Shown here: piece after piece, positions 24,862-32,616 of the stretch
Layout: each line of letters begins with the position of its first letter
Position numbering within the stretch: position 1 is the first letter of the stretch
Assembly (NCBI GenBank): GCA_016790425.1
Contig: JAEUPF010000037.1
Location: 1-59,090, forward strand
Direction: 5' to 3'
From: Rubrivivax sp.
Lineage (GTDB): Bacteria; Pseudomonadota; Gammaproteobacteria; Burkholderiales; Burkholderiaceae_C
Length of the DNA stretch: 59,090 bases
Position numbers and translations under genes: made by a program
Notes under the pieces: model-generated
The model's input: only the letters and a program-made list of their open reading frames with translations
Databases searched by the model: none
What the model was told of the DNA's origin: nothing

Positions 24862-25602
24862 ATGGCACAAGCAAGAGTCGCGTACGTCACGGGGGGCATG
24901 GGCGGCATCGGCACGGCGATCTGCCAGCGGCTGCACAAGGAAGGCTTCAAGGTCATCGCCGGCTGCGGCCCGAGCCGCGACCACGCCAAGTGGATCGGCG
25001 AGCAGAAGGCGCTCGGCTACACGTTCTACGCCTCGGTGGGCAACGTCGCCGACTGGGAGAGCACCGTCGCCGCCTTCGCCAAGGCCACCGCCGAGCACGG
25101 CGCGATCGACGTGCTCGTCAACAACGCCGGCATCACGCGCGACCGCATGTTCCTCAAGATGACGCGCGAGGACTGGGACGCGGTGATCGACACCAACCTC
25201 AACAGCATGTTCAACGTCACCAAGCAGGTGGTGCCGGGCATGGTGGAGAAGGGCTTCGGCCGCATCATCCAGATCAGCAGCGTCAACGGCGAGAAGGGCC
25301 AGGCGGGGCAGACCAACTACAGCGCCGCCAAGGCCGGCATGCACGGCTTCACGATGGCGCTGGCGCAGGAGCTGGCCAGCAAGGGCGTCACGGTGAACAC
25401 CGTCAGCCCGGGCTACATCGGCACCGACATGGTTCGCGCCATCAAGCCCGAGGTGCTGGAGAAGATCGTCGCCACGATCCCGGTCAAGCGCCTGGGCACG
25501 CCCGACGAGATCGGCTCGATCGTCGCCTGGCTCGCCGGCGAAGACTCGGGCTTCACCACCGGCGCCGACTTCAGCTGCAACGGCGGCCTGCACATGGGTT
25601 GA
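24862..25602 (+). CDS. phaB: Acetoacetyl-CoA reductase
   Basis: PhaB reduces acetoacetyl-CoA to (R)-3-hydroxybutyryl-CoA with NADPH, supplying PhaC. The 246-residue short-chain dehydrogenase has VTGGMGGIGTAI for cofactor binding, NNAGITRD, and the catalytic Ser/Tyr/Lys in ISSVNGEKGQAGQTNYSAAK. The ATG at 24862 is preceded by AAGGAGCGAAG. It lies 125 bases after phaC; a possible small hairpin CCCGGC/GCCGGG sits just after the phaC stop. The thiolase PhaA must be encoded elsewhere. Confidence 0.96.
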   Translation: MAQARVAYVTGGMGGIGTAICQRLHKEGFKVIAGCGPSRDHAKWIGEQKALGYTFYASVGNVADWESTVAAFAKATAEHGAIDVLVNNAGITRDRMFLKMTREDWDAVIDTNLNSMFNVTKQVVPGMVEKGFGRIIQISSVNGEKGQAGQTNYSAAKAGMHGFTMALAQELASKGVTVNTVSPGYIGTDMVRAIKPEVLEKIVATIPVKRLGTPDEIGSIVAWLAGEDSGFTTGADFSCNGGLHMG

Positions 25603-25632
25603 GCCGGCGGCCGCGCGGGGCCCCAGGCGGGG

Positions 25633-28575
25633 CTACTGCGTCGTCGGCCGCGGCGCCGCGTCGGGCGCGGCGGGTGCGGATTTCGTCAGCGCCGCGATCA
25701 CCGGCGGCAGCGCGTCGAGGGTGCGTTCGAGTGCGCGCTCGTCGACGCGGGTGTCCACCGGGCCCTGGCCGTCGCCGCGCAGCGACTGCTCCAGCACCAT
25801 CGCGTGCTCGACCACTGCCAGCGCGCCGATGCTCGAAGCGATGGTCTTCAGGTCGTGCGCCAGCCGGAAGGCGCGTTCGCGGCTGCCTTCGCCGCGGGCG
25901 CGCGCGAAGCTCCTCGACCACTCGGTCATGAACACCGCGGCGTGCTCGGCCAGGCGGTCGTACAGCGCCGCGTCGCCGCCCAGGCGCTGCACGGCGTTCG
26001 TGCGGTCGAGCACCGTCTCGCCGCTGCTGCCGTGCGGTGAGCGCGGCGGCGGCGCCGCGCTCAGCGGCGCGGCGAGCTGCTGGATCGCCTCGATGAGCTG
26101 GGCGCGCGAGTAGGGCTTGGCCATGTGACGGTCGCAGCCGGCCTCGCGGCTGGCCAACACGTCGCTGGCGAAGGCGTTGGCGGTCAGCGCCACCACCGGC
26201 GTGCGGGGGCGGCCGCTGTCGGCTTCCAGCGCGCGCAGCTGGCGCGTCACCGTCAGGCCATCCATGCCCGGCATCTGCACGTCGATGAAGGCGATGTCGT
26301 AGCGCCGCTCGCGCAGCATCGCCAGCGCCGCCGGCCCGTTGGAGGCGAACTCCAGCGCCAGCGGCTGCCCTTCGAGCATCGAGCGGAAGAGGAAGGCGTT
26401 GATCTCGTTGTCCTCGGCCAGCAGCAGCGACAACGGCGCGCCCTGCGACGCGAGGTTCATCGCCCCGGGTGCCGGCGGCGCCGTCGAGCCCTGCCACAGC
26501 GCCGCCACCGACGCCGCGTTGTCGGCCGGCGCGGCGGGCGCGGCGGCGGCGGCGCCTTCGCCGCCCGTGCCGTCGCCGGCCGGCAGTGCCGCCGCGGGCA
26601 ACGGCAGCCGCAGCGTGAAGGTGCTGCCCGTGCCAGGCGTGCTTTGCACCTGCACCGAGCCGCCCATCAGCTGCGCGATGCTGCGCGTGATCGACAAGCC
26701 GAGCCCGGTGCCGCCATACAGGCGCGTGACGCTGCCGTCGGCCTGCGCGAACGGCTCGAAGATCGCCGCCAGCTTGCTCGGCGCGATGCCGATGCCGGTA
26801 TCGACGACGTCGAAGCGCAGCATGCCGGGAAGCTGCGGGTCCGCGCGCGCGGCCAGCCGCACTTCGCCGCGGGCGGTGAACTTCAGCGCGTTGCCCACCA
26901 GGTTGATCAGCGCCTGCTCCAGGCGCAGGCGGTCGCCCAGCACCGCCGCCGGCAACGTGTCGGCCAGCTCGAGCACGAGGTTGAGGCCCTTGTCCTCGGC
27001 GCGCACGCGCAAGAGCGCGATGATCCGCGCCAGCGACTCGCGCAGGTCGAACGGCGCCGGGTGCAGATCCAGCCGGCCGGCTTCGATGCGCGACAGGTCC
27101 AGCAGGTCGTTGATCAGCGAGTGCAGCGCCTGCCCCGATTCACGGAACACCTGCACCTGCAGGCGCTGCCGGGGGCTGAGGTCGCTTTGCGAGAGCAGCT
27201 CGGCCACGCCGAGCAGCGCGTTCAGCGGCGTGCGGATCTCGTGGCTGACGTTGGCGAGGAAGGCGTCCTTGGCGCGCGCCGCCTCGGCGCTCACCGCCAG
27301 CTCGTGTGCCAGCCGCTGCCGCGCCGCGGCCTGGCCGCGGTGGTGCATCGAGAGCGCTGCCGTCCACACGGTCAGCAGCGTCGCCAGCGGCGGCACCCAG
27401 TCGCTCGGCTGCCGCCACTGCCACAGGGCCGACAGCGCCACCACGATCATCGCCAGCAGCGCCCCTGCGGCGAGCAGCGTGTCGCGCGCCGGTGCCGGGC
27501 GGCCGCGCCACACGATGACCCCGCCGGGCAGCAGCGCCACCAGCAGCAGCAGCCCGTCCAGCGCCGGAGCAGGCGGGCAGGCCCAGCTGCCCTGGTTGAA
27601 GGCGGCGTAGGCCTGCGCCAGCGCCATCGTGCCCGAGGCCTGGCCTTGCGGCGTCATCACCGCGTCGGCCAGCAGCGCGCTGCTGCCGATGAAGACGACG
27701 CGCCCGCGCACCGCCTCGCCGAGATCAGCGGCCTCGCGCCGACCGAGCGCCACCTCGGCCACCTCGGCGAAGCGGCGCTGCGCCGGCCAGGCGCCGGCGG
27801 CAGGCATCGCCAGGCGGTACCGGCCCTGCGCGTCCAGCGGTGGCGGGGCGGCGCCGGGACCGGCAACCGCCTGCTGCACGGCCCACGGCATGACCGGCAG
27901 GCGTTGCAGGGTGTCGTGGTGCCACAGCGGCAGCGTGCGCAGCACGCCGTCCTCGTCCAGCGGCGTGGTGATGACGCCCAGCAGCGGCGCGCGCCCGGGC
28001 GGCCACACGCTGGCCGCGGGCACGGCGATGGTCGGCCAGGCGTGCCCGACGGCGGCGCTGGAACCCGCGGCCAGCTGGCCGGCGGCGCCGGCGGCGCTCG
28101 GCGCAGCCGCCGCGGCGCTGTGCGGCGGCAACGCCCCGTCGCTGGCATGGCGCATGCCGGCAGCGGCCAGCAGCACGGGCGCGCCCGGGCGCGCCTGGGC
28201 GCGGGCCAGCGCTGCGTCGCCGGGGCCGCTGTCGGCCAGCAGCAGGTCGATGGCCACGGCGCGCGCGCCCAGCTCGCGCAATTGCTCGATGACGAGCGCG
28301 TAGACGTCGCGCTTGAAAGGCCAAGAGCCGAAGTGCGGCTTCAGCGCCGCCAGCGATGCGTCGTCGATGTCGACGACGAGCACGTCGGGGCTGGCGCTGC
28401 GCGGCGCCAGCAGGCGCAGTTGCGTGTCCAGCGCGCCGCGCGCCAGCGACGCCGGCAGCGGCGTCAACGCCGTCAGCGCCGCGACGACCAGCGCCGCGGC
28501 GACGATCGACCAGGGCCGCCGGCGCGCCCCGGCCCTCAGAACAGCAGCAACAACGGAAGCAGCCACAGCCACCAC
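25633..28575 (-). CDS. CHASE2-domain hybrid sensor histidine kinase (HisKA-HATPase-REC-Hpt)
   Basis: The 980-residue inner-membrane sensor starts with one membrane helix, a periplasmic CHASE2 domain (~55-320) and three helices (~330-400). The kinase core follows with His445 in ANVSHEIRTPLNALLG. G boxes are visible in DTGIGIAPSKL and GGTGLGLSI. A receiver domain carries the phospho-acceptor Asp765 in FIDVQMPGMDG, and a C-terminal Hpt domain carries His907 in LAHDLKTIASSIGA. This is a full multistep phosphorelay in one chain. The GTG at 28575 overlaps the FecR/LysM gene by 40 bases; a GTG at 28542 is an alternative. No separate output regulator is adjacent. Confidence 0.9.
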   Translation of the reverse strand: MVAVAASVVAAVLRAGARRRPWSIVAAALVVAALTALTPLPASLARGALDTQLRLLAPRSASPDVLVVDIDDASLAALKPHFGSWPFKRDVYALVIEQLRELGARAVAIDLLLADSGPGDAALARAQARPGAPVLLAAAGMRHASDGALPPHSAAAAAPSAAGAAGQLAAGSSAAVGHAWPTIAVPAASVWPPGRAPLLGVITTPLDEDGVLRTLPLWHHDTLQRLPVMPWAVQQAVAGPGAAPPPLDAQGRYRLAMPAAGAWPAQRRFAEVAEVALGRREAADLGEAVRGRVVFIGSSALLADAVMTPQGQASGTMALAQAYAAFNQGSWACPPAPALDGLLLLVALLPGGVIVWRGRPAPARDTLLAAGALLAMIVVALSALWQWRQPSDWVPPLATLLTVWTAALSMHHRGQAAARQRLAHELAVSAEAARAKDAFLANVSHEIRTPLNALLGVAELLSQSDLSPRQRLQVQVFRESGQALHSLINDLLDLSRIEAGRLDLHPAPFDLRESLARIIALLRVRAEDKGLNLVLELADTLPAAVLGDRLRLEQALINLVGNALKFTARGEVRLAARADPQLPGMLRFDVVDTGIGIAPSKLAAIFEPFAQADGSVTRLYGGTGLGLSITRSIAQLMGGSVQVQSTPGTGSTFTLRLPLPAAALPAGDGTGGEGAAAAAPAAPADNAASVAALWQGSTAPPAPGAMNLASQGAPLSLLLAEDNEINAFLFRSMLEGQPLALEFASNGPAALAMLRERRYDIAFIDVQMPGMDGLTVTRQLRALEADSGRPRTPVVALTANAFASDVLASREAGCDRHMAKPYSRAQLIEAIQQLAAPLSAAPPPRSPHGSSGETVLDRTNAVQRLGGDAALYDRLAEHAAVFMTEWSRSFARARGEGSRERAFRLAHDLKTIASSIGALAVVEHAMVLEQSLRGDGQGPVDTRVDERALERTLDALPPVIAALTKSAPAAPDAAPRPTTQ

Positions 28576-30221
28576 AGCGAGCGACCCGGCACCTCGACCT
28601 GCTGGGCGCCGCCGAAGGCGCCGGCGCGGCCGTCGGCGCCGATCGTGCGCACGCGCACGTAGTGCAGGCCGGCTTCGGGCTTGGCCAGCAGCGCCTCGGT
28701 CCTGGGCGTGCGTTCGTCGAGCACGATCTGCGTGAACGCCTCGTCGCGCGCGATCTGCACCTGGTAGGTGGCGCCGGGCAACGGCGCCGCGGCCCAGGTC
28801 ACGGCGAGGCCCTCGTCGCCGGCCTTCGACGACTGGCTGCCCGGCGCCGACGGCGGCGGCGGCGGTGGCGGCACCGCCACGCGCTCGACCACGCGCGGGT
28901 CGCCCCAGGGGCCCTGGTCGCCGTCGGCGCGCACGGCGGCCACGCGCCAGTGGTGCTGGCCCAGCGGCAGCGCCACGCGCAGCTCGGTCTCGGCGAGGTC
29001 GTCGCGGGCGATGCTCGGCGCGGCGAAGTCGGCGCTGGGCGCCACCTGCAACCGGTAGCGTGCGGCCTGCGGGTTGCGCGCCCAGGCGAGCGTCACCTGC
29101 TCGTCGGTGGTCTTCTCGCCGGCCCGCGGGCGCAGCAGGAACGGCGGCTCGGGCCGCGCCTTCAGTGTGAAGGCGCGCCGCGCCGCATGGCCTTCGATGC
29201 CGTCGGCATCGGCGGCGCGCACGCGCAGTTCGTAGCGGCCGTCGGGCAGGTCGTCGGCCCAGGCGGCCAGCGGCTGCTCGAACAAGCCTTCGAGCAGCAG
29301 CCGCGGCACTTCCGCGGTGTCGTAGACCTGTGCCCGATAGCGCGCGGCGCCGCTGCTGGTGGGCAGCTTGACGCTCAGCGGCATGCGCTCGATGCGCTCG
29401 GGCAGCGCGGCGAGGTCGGGTGCGGCCAGGAGCGTGCGCGGCGGCGCCACGCCGGCAGCGGTGGCCACGGTGCCGAAGCCGGCCTCGAGCGCCTGCGACC
29501 CCGCCGCGACGCGGCCCTGCGTCACTTCGGCCAGCGTGCGTTCACCGTCGACGCGGCTGCGGAACTCGGTGCCGCGCACGCCCAGGTTCACCACCGGCGT
29601 GCGCAACTCGAAGCGCGGCGCCGGCCGCGGCGCCACGGCTGGCGGCACCTGCGACTCGGCGGGGCCGGCCTGCAGGCGCAGCCGCGTCTCGACGCTGCCG
29701 CTGGCGCCCAGGCGCACGTGGCGGTCCAGCACGAGGCGGCCCTGCGGACCGAGCTGCGTGCGCGAGCCGTCGGCGAAGCGCAGCGTCACCGACGACTGCG
29801 CGCCGGTGCTCACGGTGTCGCCAGCCAGCAGCAGCGCCGCGGCGGTCAGCGCCTGGCGAGCGTTGCCGGCGCGCTCGAACCACACTTCGCCGTGCGCGTG
29901 CAGCACCTCGGCGCTGGCGGCCTCCTCGCGCAGCAGGGCCACCGGAATGCGCAGCGCGCTGCCCGGCCGCAGGCGCGTCGGGTCGGCGATGCGGTTCAGC
30001 CGCTGCAAAGCGCGCCAGTCGGCCTCGGGCCGCAGCAGCCGCTCGTGCAGGCCGATCAGCGTGTCGCCGCGCTCGACGCGGTAGCTCCACTCTTCCTGCG
30101 CCGGCGCCGACGCAGCCGGCGCTGCTGGCTTCGGCTGTGCCGCCGCGACGCCGGCGGCCAGCAACAGCGACACCGCCCATGCACCCCGCCGCGCGCAGCG
30201 GCCGCTCCCTTGCTCCGTCAA
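28536..30221 (-). CDS. FecR-domain and LysM-domain envelope protein with a hydrophobic C-terminal tail
   Basis: The 561-residue protein has a signal peptide, a LysM-like domain (WSYRVERGDTLIGLHERLL, near 45-95) that may bind peptidoglycan, and a FecR domain (~105-215, with LRTPVVNLGVRGTEFRSRV). Two or three fibronectin-like repeats follow (~300-535). It ends in SLWWLWLLPLLLLF, a hydrophobic tail right before the stop. The start is a TTG supported by GGAGGG seven bases upstream. The gene overlaps the CHASE2 kinase by 40 bases, so the two are co-expressed, and it may present an envelope signal to the kinase. Confidence 0.8.
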   Translation of the reverse strand: MTEQGSGRCARRGAWAVSLLLAAGVAAAQPKPAAPAASAPAQEEWSYRVERGDTLIGLHERLLRPEADWRALQRLNRIADPTRLRPGSALRIPVALLREEAASAEVLHAHGEVWFERAGNARQALTAAALLLAGDTVSTGAQSSVTLRFADGSRTQLGPQGRLVLDRHVRLGASGSVETRLRLQAGPAESQVPPAVAPRPAPRFELRTPVVNLGVRGTEFRSRVDGERTLAEVTQGRVAAGSQALEAGFGTVATAAGVAPPRTLLAAPDLAALPERIERMPLSVKLPTSSGAARYRAQVYDTAEVPRLLLEGLFEQPLAAWADDLPDGRYELRVRAADADGIEGHAARRAFTLKARPEPPFLLRPRAGEKTTDEQVTLAWARNPQAARYRLQVAPSADFAAPSIARDDLAETELRVALPLGQHHWRVAAVRADGDQGPWGDPRVVERVAVPPPPPPPSAPGSQSSKAGDEGLAVTWAAAPLPGATYQVQIARDEAFTQIVLDERTPRTEALLAKPEAGLHYVRVRTIGADGRAGAFGGAQQVEVPGRSLWWLWLLPLLLLF

Positions 30222-30351
30222 GGCGAAGCCCTCCTCACTCGACGCCCCCGCGGCCCGCCGGTCTTTGCCGGCAAGGCCAGCCGCGTGGCGCGCAGTCCCA
30301 CTATGCCATGCGCAGGGACTTGCCGTCGCCGCGCACCGGGCGCGCCGCGCG

Positions 30352-30567
30352 CTACTCGACGCCGCCGATGAAGAACTTGATGATTCCCTTGGCGACGAAG
30401 CCGATGAGACCCACGCCCAGGGCCAGGAAGAGCACGAAGGTGCCGAAGCGGCCGGCCTTCGATTCGCGCGCGAGCTGCACGATGATGAACACCATGTACA
30501 GCATGAAGGCGCTGACCCCGAAGGTCATGCCGAACCAGGCGATCTGTTCCTCGGTGTAGCCGAACAT
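30352..30567 (-). CDS. DUF2788 small membrane protein
   Basis: The 71-residue protein has two membrane helices (residues ~10-32 and ~43-66) joined by a short basic loop ARESKAGRFGT. The overall form EEQIAWFGMTFGV followed by these helices matches DUF2788. Its ATG overlaps the stop of the upstream DUF2189 gene by one base (TGATG), so translation is coupled. Function is unknown. Confidence 0.82.
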   Translation of the reverse strand: MFGYTEEQIAWFGMTFGVSAFMLYMVFIIVQLARESKAGRFGTFVLFLALGVGLIGFVAKGIIKFFIGGVE

Positions 30568-31388
30568 CACCGCCGCCCTGCGCCGGCGCCGCGGCGGTGT
30601 CCTTCGCTGTCGGCGACCACGATGTCGCGGTAGGCGTGCCAGCTCGCATGCGCGAGCCAGGGCACGACGACGGTGAGCCCGAGCAGCAGCGTCACCATGC
30701 CGGCGAAGGTGATGGCCAGCAGGATGCCGGCCCAGAAGGCCAACGGCGCCGGCGAAGCGAGCACGGCGCGCCAGCTGGTCAGCACCGCCTGCCACACGCC
30801 GATGCGCGGGTTGTCGACGAGCAGCGGGATCGCCACCACGCTGCTGGCGAACATCGGCGCGGCCAGCAGCGCGCCGATGGCCAGCCAGGCCTCGAACAGC
30901 CACGAGTGCTGGTGCAGCACCACCTGGTGCAGGAAGTCCAGCGGCCGGTGCACCGGTGCGGCGGCGAAGCCGGTGACCATCGACGCCGAGGTCAGCACCC
31001 AGCCCGTGCCGGCCAGCGCCAGCAGCAAGCCGAAGGCGACGAGGCGGCGGTCGAGGCTGAGCCACAAGCGCCACACGTCGGCCAGTGCCGGCTGCTGGCC
31101 ACGCTCCAGCCCCCGGCTGACGGCGTACAAGCCGCTGGCGACGACGGGGGCCACGAGGAGGAAACCACTGAAGGCGCCGGCCAGCATCCAGAAGTGCTGG
31201 TACGCGAAACCCACCAGCGCCAGCCCGAACAGCGTCGAGGCGAGGCCGTGCACGAGGCCGGGCACCGGGCAGCGCAGCAGATCCTCCAGACCACGCTTGA
31301 GCCAGTCCAGCGGCTGGGCCAGGCCCACTTCACGCACGGCAGGGCCTTCGGGACGCACGGGAGCCGCGTCTGGCGAGGAGGTGTGCAT
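30567..31388 (-). CDS. DUF2189 integral membrane protein
   Basis: This is a 273-residue multi-spanning membrane protein of the DUF2189 family, which has no assigned function. About six helices are visible, at ~45-68, 72-95, 122-145, 172-195, 225-250 and nearby. The ATG at 31388 is preferred over longer starts because the upstream residues are Pro/His-rich and not family-like. It is coupled to DUF2788 by a one-base overlap. Confidence 0.78.
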   Translation of the reverse strand: MHTSSPDAAPVRPEGPAVREVGLAQPLDWLKRGLEDLLRCPVPGLVHGLASTLFGLALVGFAYQHFWMLAGAFSGFLLVAPVVASGLYAVSRGLERGQQPALADVWRLWLSLDRRLVAFGLLLALAGTGWVLTSASMVTGFAAAPVHRPLDFLHQVVLHQHSWLFEAWLAIGALLAAPMFASSVVAIPLLVDNPRIGVWQAVLTSWRAVLASPAPLAFWAGILLAITFAGMVTLLLGLTVVVPWLAHASWHAYRDIVVADSEGHRRGAGAGRR

Positions 31389-31497
31389 CGGATGTGCCGT
31401 CCTCAGGTGTTGTGGCGGGGCGGGGTGCGCGCTCGCGGGGAAAAAGGGCAAAGCGGCAGACTCTACGGCCGCCCGCAACGTCGCCGATTGATGGCGA

Positions 31498-32598
31498 TCA
31501 GGAGCGGCGGGGCAGCGGTCCCGTCACCGCAGCGGCCGTCGCCGCCTCGGCGTGCAGCGCACGCGCTGCTGCGGCCAGCGTGGGCGCATCGCCGTCGGCC
31601 AGTGCGAGCCGTTCGGCGGCGGCGAAGCCGGCGTAGTTACGCGCCATCGAGCGCTCGTAGGTGGGGTCGTAGTGCTCGCGCAGGAGCTCCCGCACGACCT
31701 CGGCGTGCTGCCCGGCGCGCGCCATCGCCTGCCAGCGCCCCACCGTGGCGCCGCCGCGCAGTTCACGCAGCGCCGCCAGGCGGTCGCAGAAGGCTTCGCT
31801 GTCGGCGACGAAATGCCCGTAGTCCTCGAGCAGCAGTGCCACCCGCGCCGGCGGCGGCATCTCCACGGCCACGCAAGGCGAGTCACGCAGCCGCTGCAGC
31901 AGCGCCTCGGGCACGCGCAGGCGGCCGATCGTGCGGCTCTCGCTTTCGGCCCACACTGGCAGCGCCGGGTCGAAGGTGCGCAGCCGCGACCACAGCGCCG
32001 TCTCGAACGCCTTCTGCGTGGGCTGCGGATGCCCGGGCAGCGGCCCGAGCACGCTGCCGCGGTGGCAGGCCAGCGCTTCGAGGTCGAGCACCTGCGCGCC
32101 GACGGCGGCCAGCGCGCCGAGCAGGCGGCTCTTGCCGGTGCCGGTGCGCCCGCACAGCACGCGCAACGACAGCGCGCGCGCCAGCGGCTCGATCTCGCGC
32201 AGCACGGCGCGCCGGAACTCGCGGTAGCCGCCATCGAGCACGCTGACGCGAAAGCCGATCGCGTCGAGCACCGTGGCCAGCGCCCCCGAGCGCTGGCCGC
32301 CGCGCCAGCAGTAGACCAGCGGCGACCAGGTGCGCGGCAGCGCTGCCGCCTCGCGCTCGAGATGGCGGGCGATGTTGCGCGCCACCCGCACCGCGCCGCG
32401 CTTGCGCGCCTCGAACGGCGACACCTGCGCGTAGACGGTGCCGATCTCGGCGCGCTCGGCGTCGGTGAGCGAGGGCCAGTTCAGCGCGCCGGGCAGCCGG
32501 TCTTCGGCGAACTCGCCTTCGCTGCGGGCGTCGATCACGGCGTCGAACGACGCCAGGCGCGCGATGGCGGCGTCGGCATCGAGGCGCTGCACGGCCAT
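31498..32598 (-). CDS. selU: tRNA 2-selenouridine synthase (SelU / MnmH)
   Basis: The 366-residue protein replaces sulfur by selenium at the wobble 2-thiouridine of some tRNAs, using selenophosphate and geranyl diphosphate. The N-terminal rhodanese domain has the essential Cys97 in VYCWRGGQRSG, the same position as in E. coli YbbB. A P-loop GRTGTGKS is at 150-157. It starts 18 bases after glnD and is part of map-glnD-selU. Its presence implies that selD exists elsewhere in the genome. Confidence 0.93.
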   Translation of the reverse strand: MAVQRLDADAAIARLASFDAVIDARSEGEFAEDRLPGALNWPSLTDAERAEIGTVYAQVSPFEARKRGAVRVARNIARHLEREAAALPRTWSPLVYCWRGGQRSGALATVLDAIGFRVSVLDGGYREFRRAVLREIEPLARALSLRVLCGRTGTGKSRLLGALAAVGAQVLDLEALACHRGSVLGPLPGHPQPTQKAFETALWSRLRTFDPALPVWAESESRTIGRLRVPEALLQRLRDSPCVAVEMPPPARVALLLEDYGHFVADSEAFCDRLAALRELRGGATVGRWQAMARAGQHAEVVRELLREHYDPTYERSMARNYAGFAAAERLALADGDAPTLAAAARALHAEAATAAAVTGPLPRRS

Positions 32599-32616
32599 CG
32601 CTGTCGCGCTTCCGGC

